Positions 1 to 5,955 are shown, counted from the stretch's first letter. The stretch: DNA of 7,108 nucleotides from Hyphomicrobium sp. (GCA_025927515.1 JAICLG010000161.1:1-7108); one strand, 5' to 3'. Program-made: numbers and translations. Notes: generated by a model not told the origin, from the sequence alone.

Positions 1-717
1 GACGCGGGCGGCCATTCAAGCTTCTCGGAGCTGGCGACGGCTCTGAAAAGTGGTCGCCCTGATCGCTTCGTTCTGCAGTGTTTCGATCTTCTGCATCTCG
101 ACGGCTTCAATCTGATGCCCGCGCCCCTCCTCGCGCGCAAGGCGTTGCTTCTCAAATTGATTGGCGATCGGAAGCCGGCCGATCTACAAATTCGCTATAG
201 CGCTCATCTCGGGGGAGATGGCGCGCGCATGTTGACGGAAGCCTGCCGCCTTGGACTTGAAGGGATCATATCGAAACGTGCAGACAGGCCCTATCGCTCC
301 GGCCGCAACGACGAATGGCTAAAGAGCAAGTGCATCCAGACCGATGAGTTCGTCATTGTCGGATACATGGTCTCGAATGTTTCATCGAACGCCGTCGGGG
401 CGCTCGTCGTGGGATACTATGACAGGAAACGGTTGATATACGCCGGGCGGGTCGGCACGGGATTTGCGCAGAAGCCCGCCGCCGACCTGATGCGGAAACT
501 GAAGCCGCTGCGAATATCAGAACCACCGGTTGCTTCGGCGCTCACGCGCCTTCAGCGCAAAGACGTCCAATGGGTCGAGCCGAAGCTCGTTGCTCAGATC
601 GAATATCGCGCCTGGACCGCCGATAACCTTTTGCGGCACGCCGCGTTCAAGGGATTGCGCGAAGACAAGCCTGCGTCGCAAGTCAGGCGCCCGGTCGTAA
701 AATCTCCCAAGCTCTGA
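1..717 (+). CDS. ligD: LigD-type ATP-dependent DNA ligase, C-terminal part (5' end outside window)
   Basis: This is the C-terminal 238 residues of a bacterial NHEJ ligase, which seals double-strand breaks together with Ku. The reading frame is open from base 1, so the gene starts upstream. Visible landmarks are FDLLHLDG at residues 28-35, nucleotidyltransferase motif IV EGIISKR at 87-93 and motif V WLKSKC at 106-111. These are followed by the OB-fold domain, with GRVGTGF and the ending IEYRAWTADNLLRHAAFKG that is typical of LigD ligase domains. The adenylated-lysine motif must lie upstream of the window. The protein ends (TGA) shortly after the OB fold with a short basic tail, so no polymerase domain follows. 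It is therefore either a stand-alone ligase or has the Pol-PE-Lig domain order, unlike the PE-Lig-Pol order of Pseudomonas LigD. The convergent ku gene next door supports a role in NHEJ. Confidence 0.93.
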   Translation, partial: DAGGHSSFSELATALKSGRPDRFVLQCFDLLHLDGFNLMPAPLLARKALLLKLIGDRKPADLQIRYSAHLGGDGARMLTEACRLGLEGIISKRADRPYRSGRNDEWLKSKCIQTDEFVIVGYMVSNVSSNAVGALVVGYYDRKRLIYAGRVGTGFAQKPAADLMRKLKPLRISEPPVASALTRLQRKDVQWVEPKLVAQIEYRAWTADNLLRHAAFKGLREDKPASQVRRPVVKSPKL

Positions 718-737
718 TCCTGTACGCGACGTCCCGC

Positions 738-1637
738 CTAGCCGCGCGCGCGCGTCTTGCCCTTGGCGCGGGGCTTTGCACGCTTCGTCGGTTCGCGCTT
801 TTGCTGAGACGCGGCCGTTTTCGTCCCCGAACGGCCACTTTTCGCAGGGGCCTTCCCGGTTGAGCGGCGGAGCGCATCCATGAAGTCGATGACGGTTCCA
901 CCCGCGGGCCGCTCGTCGCCGCCACCAACCTCGGTTGACTCGCCGCCCTCGGCCTTATCCTTGACGAGCTTGCGCAGCGCCTCGGCGTAATGGTTCTTGA
1001 AATCGCCCGGCTCGAACTCGCGCGTGCGCTCGTTGATAAGCTGCTTCGCCATTTCGATCAGCTCTGGTCGCAGCTTGGCCTTGCCGATATCGGAAAAGAT
1101 TTCGTCGGCCTCCCTCACTTCGTTGGCATAGCGCAAGGTCTCGATCATCAAACCTTCGCCGCTTGGTTTCATTGCAATGAGATTTTCGCGGCCGCGCATC
1201 GTCAGCTGGCCGATGCCGAATTTTTTCGAGGCTTTCAACGCATCCCGAATGATGCGGTAGCCCTCTTCGGCAACGTCTCCGTCCGGAAGCACGTAATACG
1301 GCTTGTCGAAGTACAGAGGGTCGATCGAGCAAGCCTCCACGAATTCCGTCAGCTCGATTGTGTGCCGGGTCGATAACTTCAGCTTGTCGAGTTCATCCGG
1401 TTCGAAAAGGACATACGTTCCGTCGTCAAGCTCGTAGCCCTGGACGATGTCGGTTTGCGGCACGACCTTGCCGGTTTCACCGGCGACCTTTTGATAGCGG
1501 ATGCGCTGCTTCGATTTGCGATCGACTTGATGCAGCGCGATCTTGTCTTCAGAGGCAGTGGCGCTCACGAGCCGGATCGGTATCGTGACGAGAGCCAGGC
1601 GAAGATGGCCTTTCCAGAACGACCGCGCGGTGGCCAT
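738..1637 (-). CDS. ku: Ku, DNA end-binding protein of non-homologous end joining
   Basis: This encodes a 299-residue bacterial Ku, which forms a homodimeric ring on broken DNA ends and recruits LigD. The start reads MATARSFWKGHLRLALVTIPIRLVSAT, the classic Ku N-terminus. Other Ku core signatures are LHQVDRKSKQRIRYQKV and the region around FDKPYYVLPDG. The last 45 or so residues form a Lys/Arg/Ala-rich tail, of the kind known in other bacterial Ku proteins to help bind DNA and ligase. Length is normal for the family (about 250-300). The ATG start is supported by GGAG six bases upstream (1644-1647). The gene converges on ligD with 20 bp between stop codons and no visible terminator. A general-stress-type promoter lies about 65 bp upstream. 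The final codons contain an alternating CG tract (743-754) that encodes Arg-Ala repeats. Confidence 0.97.
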   Translation of the reverse strand: MATARSFWKGHLRLALVTIPIRLVSATASEDKIALHQVDRKSKQRIRYQKVAGETGKVVPQTDIVQGYELDDGTYVLFEPDELDKLKLSTRHTIELTEFVEACSIDPLYFDKPYYVLPDGDVAEEGYRIIRDALKASKKFGIGQLTMRGRENLIAMKPSGEGLMIETLRYANEVREADEIFSDIGKAKLRPELIEMAKQLINERTREFEPGDFKNHYAEALRKLVKDKAEGGESTEVGGGDERPAGGTVIDFMDALRRSTGKAPAKSGRSGTKTAASQQKREPTKRAKPRAKGKTRARG

Positions 1638-1701
1638 TGATCACTCCATAGAACGCAATACGAACGAAATCTGAGCACGGAGCATACCTGCCCGGCACCA
1701 G

Positions 1702-1727
1702 AACCCCGCAAGGACGTATTCGGTTCC
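1702..1727 (-). promoter_or_regulatory. Putative EcfG/RpoE2-type general stress promoter of ku
   Basis: On the minus strand GGAAC (1723-1727) is followed after 17 bases by GGTT (1702-1705). The alphaproteobacterial general-stress sigma factor recognises GGAAC-N16/17-CGTT (also written GGAAC-N18/19-TT for Sinorhizobium RpoE2), so this is one base off the -10 consensus with correct spacing. It would start transcription near 1695 and leave a leader of about 55-60 nt before the Ku start. Ku genes under RpoE2 control are known in Sinorhizobium, which makes the site biologically sensible. It is a motif match only. Confidence 0.6.
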
Positions 1728-1764
1728 GCTTTCCACGCCCCGCGCGAGCATGCCTAACGGGCAT

Positions 1765-1962
1765 TCACTTCGGAATAGTGGCAGCGACCCAATCATATCG
1801 GTGCTTCAGCGTTCGACGATGGGCCTCCGCTTCCTGGCGGGTATCAAAGGTCTTCGCCAGGGTGATGTCTGACACCGCGCTTTCGTCAGCGCCCAGATAG
1901 ATTTCGTCTTTACCGCCCTGATAAACGACGTCCGGCTTACGTTCGACCAGGATCCATTTCAT
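1765..1962 (-). CDS. Small hypothetical protein (65 aa)
   Basis: I do not recognise a family. The 65-residue product begins MKWILVERKPDVVY and ends YDWVAATIPK. It has no signal peptide or membrane segment and looks like a small soluble cytoplasmic protein. A short N-terminal strand (WILVE) and a later FDTRQEAEAHRRTL segment suggest a compact beta-strand plus helix fold. The start ATG has GGAAG four bases upstream (1967-1971), and the stop is TGA. It lies on the same strand as ku but 127 bp upstream, and ku appears to have its own promoter, so co-transcription is not required. The start-RBS pairing and ordinary amino-acid composition favour a real gene, but there is no functional evidence. A 17-bp dyad lies 23 bp upstream of the start codon. 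Confidence 0.6.
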   Translation of the reverse strand: MKWILVERKPDVVYQGGKDEIYLGADESAVSDITLAKTFDTRQEAEAHRRTLKHRYDWVAATIPK

Positions 1963-1984
1963 AGCGCTTCCGCACTCGGCTTTT

Positions 1985-2001
1985 GATCGCTTACCGCGAT
2001 C
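1985..2001. repeat. 17-bp inverted repeat upstream of the 65-aa gene
   Basis: The sequence GATCGC-TTACC-GCGATC has perfect 6-bp arms around a 5-bp centre. It lies 23 bp upstream of the ATG of the small leftward gene, where an operator or promoter-proximal site would be expected. On the minus strand its core reads CGCGGTAAGCG, one base different from the core of the dyad at 6102-6118. Binding by a dimeric regulator is an inference. Confidence 0.4.
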
Positions 2002-2054
2002 GCCAGCCTAGCTCAACGACGGCGACGGCGCGAGGGCCGCGCGTTCGGATGATC

Positions 2055-2089
2055 TGCCGTCGAACGGCATTTATTCTCTCATAAAGAGA
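2055..2089 (-). other. Two short hairpins just 3' of tRNA-Arg
   Basis: Downstream of tRNA-Arg in its direction of transcription there is first TCTCT-N5-AGAGA (2075-2089), then TGCCGT-N3-ACGGCA (2055-2069). They could mark the 3' trailer or a termination zone of the tRNA transcript. Neither is followed by a T-run on the minus strand, so a classic intrinsic terminator is not supported. On the plus strand the second hairpin is followed by TTTATT, but no plus-strand gene ends here. Confidence 0.25.
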
Positions 2090-2093
2090 TGGT

Positions 2094-2170
2094 TGGCGAT
2101 CCCGGCAGGATTTGAACCTGCGACCCTCTGCTTAGAAGGCAGATGCTCTATCCAACTGAGCTACGGGATC
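2094..2170 (-). tRNA. tRNA-Arg (anticodon UCU)
   Basis: The minus strand folds into a complete cloverleaf. Acceptor arms are GATCCCG and CGGGATC, the D-stem is GCTC/GAGC, and the anticodon stem is TCTGC/GCAGA around loop CTTCTAA. The T-arm is GCAGG-TTCGAAT-CCTGC, with a G discriminator and an encoded CCA end. The anticodon at loop positions 34-36 is TCT, which reads AGA and AGG arginine codons. It is 77 nt including CCA. These codons are usually rare in GC-rich genomes. A 10-bp palindrome, CCGCATGCGG (2183-2192), sits just upstream of the 5' end. No convincing promoter hexamers were found. Confidence 0.97.
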
Positions 2171-2246
2171 CTTGGTGCAGCGCCGCATGCGGTTCACTTC
2201 AGCGGACGTCTCGTGCTGCAACATCGGCCACAATGACGGATAGTCG

Positions 2247-2269
2247 GGGCTTGGCTGAAGCGCAAGCCC
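2247..2269. repeat. 23-bp dyad between tRNA-Arg and the OFA transporter gene
   Basis: GGGCTTG (2247-2253) and CAAGCCC (2263-2269) are perfect 7-bp inverted arms around a 9-bp centre. They lie in the 207-bp gap between the divergent tRNA-Arg and transporter genes, about 110 bp before the transporter start. Position suggests a possible operator for the transporter or a regulatory site for the tRNA. The rest of the gap shows no clear -35/-10 pair. Confidence 0.35.
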
Positions 2270-2365
2270 ATTGGCGCCTTCCTTCCCTCCGCAATTTAAC
2301 GTTCGAGTCGGTTGATTGTGCCAGGAGCCGGGTGCAAGAAGGGCAAAAAACAAGCCAGTTTTCTC

Positions 2366-2371
2366 GGGGGA
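2366..2371 (+). promoter_or_regulatory. Ribosome binding site fixing the transporter start
   Basis: GGGGGA lies six bases before the ATG at 2378. The frame is open further upstream to a TTG at 2312, but the extra 22 residues are Lys/Gly/Cys-rich and unlike an OFA N-terminus. The RBS and ATG therefore decide the start at 2378. Confidence 0.7.
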
Positions 2372-2377
2372 TGCACA

Positions 2378-4021
2378 ATGACAGCAGTGAGCGCTGCCTC
2401 AGATTCTACGCCCGGCTTTCTCGATCGTGAGCGCATCATCGCAAAGGCGGGGTTCAACCGCTGGCTCGTTCCACCCGCAGCGCTGGCGATTCATCTCTGC
2501 ATCGGCATGAGTTACGGGCTTAGTGTCTTCTGGCTGCCCTTGGCGCAAGCGCTCGGTGTTTCAAAGCCGGTGACATGCCCCGACCTGAGCGTCGCGCAGG
2601 AACTCTTTACGACGACGTGCGACTGGCGCGTCAGCACGCTTCTTGTCACATTCGAGCTTGGCATCGTGTTTCTGGGGCTCTCGGCCGCCGTCTTCGGAGG
2701 CTGGCTCGAACGGGCCGGGCCGCGCCGCGCAGGCGTCGCGGCCGCGATCTGCTGGGGCGGTGGTTTTCTGATTGCGGCGCTCGGCGTCCATATCCATCAG
2801 CTCTGGCTTCTATGGCTCGGACTTGGCGTGATCGGCGGCATCGGCCTCGGCCTCGGCTACATCTCGCCGGTATCGACGCTCATCAAATGGTTTCCCGACC
2901 GGCGTGGCATGGCGACGGGCATGGCCATAATGGGTTTCGGCGGTGGAGCGATGATCGGATCGCCGCTCGCCATTTTGCTGATGAATCACTTCAAGTCAGA
3001 TCATTCCGTCGGCGTGTGGGAAACGATGGCCGTCATGGGCGGCGTCTATTTGATCTTCATGCTTTGCGGCGCGTTCGGATATCGCGTGCCGCCGGACAAC
3101 TGGAAGCCGGATGGATGGGTGCCGCCTGCCGATCGCGCGCACGCGCTGATCACGACGGGCCATGTTCATCTCGACAATGCGCATAAGACTCCGCAGTTCT
3201 GGCTCATCTGGATTGCACTCTGGATGAACGTCTCGGCCGGCATCGGCGTTCTGGCGATGGCGTCTCCGATGCTGCAGGAAATTTTTGGCGGCTCGCTGAT
3301 CGGCCAAGTCGGCGTCAAGTTCGGTGACCTCAACCCAGCGCAGCACGCGACGATCGCGGCGATCGCCGGCGGCTTCGTCAGCCTTCTTTCTCTGTTCAAC
3401 AGCGGTGGCCGGTTTGTCTGGGCGTCGCTCTCCGACGTGATGGGGCGGAAAGTTACCTACTTCTGCTTCTTCATTCTCGGCATGGTGCTTTATGCACTCG
3501 CGCCGACGCTCGCGCATATGGGATCGATCGCGCTGTTCGTTGCCGCGTTCTGCATCATCATCAGCATGTACGGCGGCGGCTTTTCTACTCTGCCTGCTTA
3601 TCTTGCCGACATCTTCGGCACACAGTTCGTCGGCGCCATTCATGGGCGCGCCCTGACCGCGTGGTCCGCGGCGGGCATTCTTGGACCGCTCGTCATCGGC
3701 TATATTCGTGATGCGCAGATGGCGGCAGGTGTGCCGCGCGCGCTCGTCTATGACCGCACGATGTATATTCTGACGGGCTTCCTGCTCATCGGACTGATCG
3801 CGAATGCACTCGTGCGCCCGGTCGCTGCAAAATGGCTGATGCGGGACGATGAGATCGCAGCGCTTCAGTCGCAGAAATCGGCTGCCCCCGCGAGCGGCTC
3901 GCATGGGATCGGCTTTGGCGGCTTCAGCCTAGCGGTATTGATCGCGTGGCTTGCCGTCGGCATCCCGTTCCTGCTCGGCGTTTGGAATACGCTCGGCAAA
4001 GCGATCAAGCTGTTTGGATAG
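2378..4021 (+). CDS. OFA-family MFS transporter (oxalate/formate antiporter-like)
   Basis: This is a 547-residue inner-membrane carrier of the major facilitator superfamily with about 12 core membrane helices. The strongest family mark is the OFA-type stretch YISPVSTLIKWFPDRRGMATG followed by the Gly-rich helix MAIMGFGGGAMIG. A second landmark is SLSDVMGRK, the MFS loop motif (D..GR) between helices of the second half. The first periplasmic loop carries two cysteines (residues 67 and 81) that could form a disulfide. The C-terminus has an extra hydrophobic segment (LAVLIAWLAVGIPFLLGVW) beyond the usual 12 helices. OFA members exchange small carboxylates such as oxalate and formate, but the substrate cannot be read from sequence. 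It stands alone, divergent from tRNA-Arg and convergent with the NDUFS4-like gene, with no catabolic enzyme beside it to hint at the substrate. Confidence 0.9.
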   Translation: MTAVSAASDSTPGFLDRERIIAKAGFNRWLVPPAALAIHLCIGMSYGLSVFWLPLAQALGVSKPVTCPDLSVAQELFTTTCDWRVSTLLVTFELGIVFLGLSAAVFGGWLERAGPRRAGVAAAICWGGGFLIAALGVHIHQLWLLWLGLGVIGGIGLGLGYISPVSTLIKWFPDRRGMATGMAIMGFGGGAMIGSPLAILLMNHFKSDHSVGVWETMAVMGGVYLIFMLCGAFGYRVPPDNWKPDGWVPPADRAHALITTGHVHLDNAHKTPQFWLIWIALWMNVSAGIGVLAMASPMLQEIFGGSLIGQVGVKFGDLNPAQHATIAAIAGGFVSLLSLFNSGGRFVWASLSDVMGRKVTYFCFFILGMVLYALAPTLAHMGSIALFVAAFCIIISMYGGGFSTLPAYLADIFGTQFVGAIHGRALTAWSAAGILGPLVIGYIRDAQMAAGVPRALVYDRTMYILTGFLLIGLIANALVRPVAAKWLMRDDEIAALQSQKSAAPASGSHGIGFGGFSLAVLIAWLAVGIPFLLGVWNTLGKAIKLFG

Positions 4022-4029
4022 TTGCGCCG

Positions 4030-4092
4030 GAGGGCGTCGAGCGGCGGGGCTTTGCCTCTCACACGGGTTCGGAGCCGTCCGCCCTCTTCTCT
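4030..4092 (+). terminator. Possible weak terminator between convergent genes
   Basis: GAGGGCG (4030-4036) and CGCCCTC (4080-4086) can form a 7-bp stem closing a long loop. The plus strand then continues TTCTCT. The stem sits 8 bp after the transporter stop, the right place for a terminator. The loop is long (43 nt) and the T-tract poor, so this is weak support. No other gene fits in the 74-bp gap. Confidence 0.25.
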
Positions 4093-4095
4093 GCC

Positions 4096-4401
4096 CTAGT
4101 GCGTCCAGTTGCCGATGCGGCCGTAGCGAAAGTTATCGGCGTAGGATTTGCGAATGGGCTTGCGCGGTTTGGGATCGACGACCGTGTAGGCCAGGCCCTC
4201 GCGCGTTGCGTAGGCGATTGCCTCTTCCTTGGTGTCGAACTCAAGCCGAACTTGCGTTTGCGTATCGCGTGAGCTGGTCCAGCCCATCAGCGGGTCGGCC
4301 GAACGAGGGCTCGCCGGGGCGAACTCGAGGACCCATTCCTTGGTCCGCGCTTCGCCGGACTGCATTGCCGTTCTCGCAGGCTTGAAGATCCGCGCCGTCA
4401 T
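4096..4401 (-). CDS. NDUFS4-like accessory subunit of respiratory complex I (PF04800 family)
   Basis: The 101-residue protein matches the alphaproteobacterial homologue of the mitochondrial 18-kDa complex I subunit NDUFS4. Characteristic stretches are the N-terminal ARIFKPARTAMQSG, then KEWVLEF, DPLMGWTSSRDT, VRLEFDTKEEAIAYA, and the C-terminal KPRKPIRKSYADNF. The family sits on the peripheral arm of NADH:ubiquinone oxidoreductase and helps assemble or stabilise the NADH-oxidising module. It is usually encoded away from the nuo operon in alphaproteobacteria, as here. Length is normal. The ATG has GAGGA seven bases upstream (4409-4413). tRNA-Pro ends only 32 bp upstream on the same strand with no hairpin and T-run between, so the mRNA is probably made by read-through from the tRNA promoter. 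Confidence 0.95.
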   Translation of the reverse strand: MTARIFKPARTAMQSGEARTKEWVLEFAPASPRSADPLMGWTSSRDTQTQVRLEFDTKEEAIAYATREGLAYTVVDPKPRKPIRKSYADNFRYGRIGNWTH

Positions 4402-4433
4402 CGGTCAATCCTCGGACACCACTTGGAAAATGT

Positions 4434-4510
4434 TGGTCGGGGCGACATGATTCGAACACGCGACCCTCTGCTCCCAAAGCAGATGCTCTACCAGGCTGAG
4501 CTACGCCCCG
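4434..4510 (-). tRNA. tRNA-Pro (anticodon UGG)
   Basis: The minus strand gives a full cloverleaf. Acceptor arms are CGGGGCG and CGCCCCG, the D-stem is GCTC/GAGC, and the anticodon stem is TCTGC/GCAGA with loop TTTGGGA. The T-arm is GCGTG-TTCGAAT-CATGT, including two G-U pairs. An A discriminator and an encoded CCA follow. Anticodon TGG reads CCA and related proline codons. The length is 77 nt with CCA. It lies 32 bp upstream of the NDUFS4-like gene on the same strand, with a promoter candidate directly upstream. Confidence 0.97.
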
Positions 4511-4523
4511 ACGAAACGTCGGC

Positions 4524-4551
4524 TTAGTAGCATGTTCGCCGGTGCGAACAA
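4524..4551 (-). promoter_or_regulatory. Candidate promoter of tRNA-Pro with a dyad in its spacer
   Basis: On the minus strand TTGTTC (4546-4551) and TACTAA (4524-4529), separated by 16 bp and with an extended TGC before the -10, resemble a sigma70-type promoter ending 13 bp before the tRNA. The spacer region holds a perfect 7-bp inverted repeat, TGTTCGC around a 4-bp centre (4533-4550). A second dyad, CAAATG-GA-CATTTG (4549-4562), abuts it. The -35 is a poor match, so the call is moderate. The dyads may be operators or may simply be structure in a GC-rich spacer. Confidence 0.45.
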
Positions 4552-4744
4552 ATGGACATTTGCAGAACGAATAGCCGCGGCCGCCAGAATTGCACGTCCC
4601 GGGCAGCGACAGATTGGGACTGTCGACCCCGGCCCCTTCCAGCAAGGTGGCAAGGCTACACTTCCCGTCGGTTATCGGGCCGATACTTGGAGGGCTCCAG
4701 TCTCCACCTCTACGCCGGGAATGCCCGCCAATTCGCGACGCGTT

Positions 4745-5275
4745 CTAGCGCGTCGCATTCTTAAAGAGCGAGTAGCGCACCTTGTCGCCGGGCTTGATGC
4801 CGAGGCGCGCGGTTGCACCTCCCGCAAGCTCGAGTACTGCCGCAACCGACGAACCCGAAGATATGATGCGGTCCGAGAGCGGTTCGGCACGCTCCTCGAT
4901 GCGCGCGATCGTGCCATCGGAGCGGATGAACACCATATCGAGCGGAATATAAGTGTTGTGCATCCACATCGATATCGACCGCTCGGTGGGATACGGAAAC
5001 AGCATTCCCTGACTGTCCGCGAGCGTCGTCCGGTACATCAAGCCGAGCTCTTTTTCCTGCTCGCTCGACGCCACTTCAATATCGAAATCGTGGCGCGGAC
5101 CACCGGCGGATGGCTCGATACTCAGCTTGTCCTGTCGCATCTTTGCTTGCGCGGGCATGACAAACTGGAACAACCCATTCATTGGTACCATCGCTGGCGT
5201 AAGCGCCATCGCCACAATAAAAAGGGCCACGCAAACCGCGGCCCCTTTCGTGAAATTCTTCAACGCTGACGTCAT
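4745..5275 (-). CDS. Exported DUF192 family protein
   Basis: The 176-residue protein starts MTSALKNFTKG. A hydrophobic segment follows (about residues 11-27), then a likely signal peptidase site after MPAQA (residue 44), so the mature part should be periplasmic. The DUF192 domain spans roughly residues 50-170. Its hallmarks are ELGLMYR (76-82), the core MWMHNTYIPLDMVFI (103-117), and VLELAGG and GIKPGD near the end. The biochemical role of the family is not established. The frame is open upstream to 5359, but those 28 residues overlap the cold-shock gene and lack a signal-like start, so ATG 5275 is preferred. GGGG lies only a few bases from this ATG, which is rather close for an RBS. The gene is 10 bp downstream of the cold-shock gene on the same strand, a likely operon. 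Confidence 0.9.
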   Translation of the reverse strand: MTSALKNFTKGAAVCVALFIVAMALTPAMVPMNGLFQFVMPAQAKMRQDKLSIEPSAGGPRHDFDIEVASSEQEKELGLMYRTTLADSQGMLFPYPTERSISMWMHNTYIPLDMVFIRSDGTIARIEERAEPLSDRIISSGSSVAAVLELAGGATARLGIKPGDKVRYSLFKNATR

Positions 5276-5285
5276 GATCCCCGCG

Positions 5286-5885
5286 TCAATTACGCGACGG
5301 CAGCCCCGTTGGGACTCCATCCGGCCGAAGCTCCGCGGCCATGCAGCCCTTCGATCCATAGCCCCACCGAACCTGAACGATCTGGCCGGGGCGAAGTTCC
5401 GTAAAGCCGAACCGCCGCAACGTCTCCATATGGCAGAAAATATCAGGCGTGCCTTCGCCCCGTGTCAAGAAGCCGAAGCCGCGTACGCGGTTGAACCACT
5501 TGACGTAGGCTCTCTCCCAATCGCTTTCGGGTTGCACGATGACATGTGTGCGCTGCGGAAGCTGAGAGGGGTGGATCGCCGTGCTTTCGTCCATGCTGAG
5601 GATGCGAAACGCCTGCATCCCCTTCGAGCGGCGCAACACTTCACAGTGGACGCGCGCTCCTTCGTAGGCCGTCTGGAAACCGCCCGCTCTGAGACACGTC
5701 ACGTGAAGAAGAATGTCCGGCAGGCCATTGTCCGGCACGATAAAGCCGTAGCCTTTGGAAGCGTCGAACCACTTAATCATCCCAGCGATCTCGAAAACCT
5801 CGATCGCCGCGTCATCCATAACTTCGGGTCCGGTCGAAACCGGTTCTAATGTACCCGAAAGGCCGGGACGCTTTGTATCCCCCAT
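5286..5885 (-). CDS. Double cold-shock-domain protein
   Basis: The 199-residue protein carries two cold-shock domains, a layout found in alphaproteobacteria. The first spans about residues 33-98 and contains MIKWFDASKGYGFI and DILLHV. The second spans about 126-190 and contains YVKWFNRVRGFGFL and DIFCHM. The RNP1-like KGYGFI/RGFGFL and RNP2-like motifs are the usual single-stranded RNA/DNA contact surfaces, but both RNP2 motifs depart from the canonical DVFVHF. Such proteins act as RNA chaperones or transcript-stability factors in the cytoplasm. The gene starts GTG-ATG (5888/5885). ATG 5885 is chosen, with GGGG nine bases upstream, though GTG is possible. An internal ATG at 5819 lacks an RBS. 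DUF192 follows after 10 bp. A 23-bp dyad lies about 70 bp upstream of the start. Confidence 0.93.
   Translation of the reverse strand: MGDTKRPGLSGTLEPVSTGPEVMDDAAIEVFEIAGMIKWFDASKGYGFIVPDNGLPDILLHVTCLRAGGFQTAYEGARVHCEVLRRSKGMQAFRILSMDESTAIHPSQLPQRTHVIVQPESDWERAYVKWFNRVRGFGFLTRGEGTPDIFCHMETLRRFGFTELRPGQIVQVRWGYGSKGCMAAELRPDGVPTGLPSRN
5376..5400 (-). promoter_or_regulatory. Exact EcfG-type promoter match inside the cold-shock gene
   Basis: On the minus strand GGAAC (5396-5400), 16 bases, then CGTT (5376-5379) fits the alphaproteobacterial general-stress consensus exactly. It lies within the codons of the second cold-shock domain and would start transcription about 95 nt before the DUF192 ATG. 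A chance match in coding DNA is quite possible, since a nine-base pattern with flexible spacing is expected roughly once in ten windows of this size. Confidence 0.3.
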
Positions 5886-5955
5886 CACTTGATACCCCGC
5901 ATACTGTGCGTCGACGAAAATAACGCCTCGCGAGCGGAGCGCCTGACGTGCGCGT

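Noticed and set aside
2132..2353. Minus-strand 73-aa ORF ending in PVAQLDRASAF
   Set aside because: Its C-terminal part is translated from tRNA-Arg. This peptide pattern is a well-known false protein produced by tRNA genes.
2996..3904. Long (302 aa) minus-strand ORF inside the transporter gene
   Set aside because: Antisense shadow of a GC-rich gene: very Arg/Asp/Glu/His-rich with no recognisable domain, while the opposite strand encodes a clear MFS carrier.
2101..4500. Shared blocks such as GCGACCCTCTGCT in the two tRNAs
   Set aside because: These are similarities between homologous tRNA anticodon and T-arm regions, not a transposon repeat or attachment-site duplication.
4241..4645. Minus-strand 134-aa ORF containing GVAQPGRASALG and a Cys-Arg-Pro segment
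   Set aside because: It is a translation through tRNA-Pro and part of the NDUFS4-like gene in another frame; not a gene.
4673..4699. Short palindromes TATCG-GGC-CGATA and TGGAG-GG-CTCCA after the DUF192 gene
   Set aside because: Considered as a terminator for the cold-shock/DUF192 operon, but the arms are only 5 bp and no T-run follows on the minus strand.
4532..5269. Plus-strand 245-aa ORF opposite DUF192
   Set aside because: It is antisense to a gene with a clear signal peptide and DUF192 motifs; its composition is Arg/His-rich shadow sequence.
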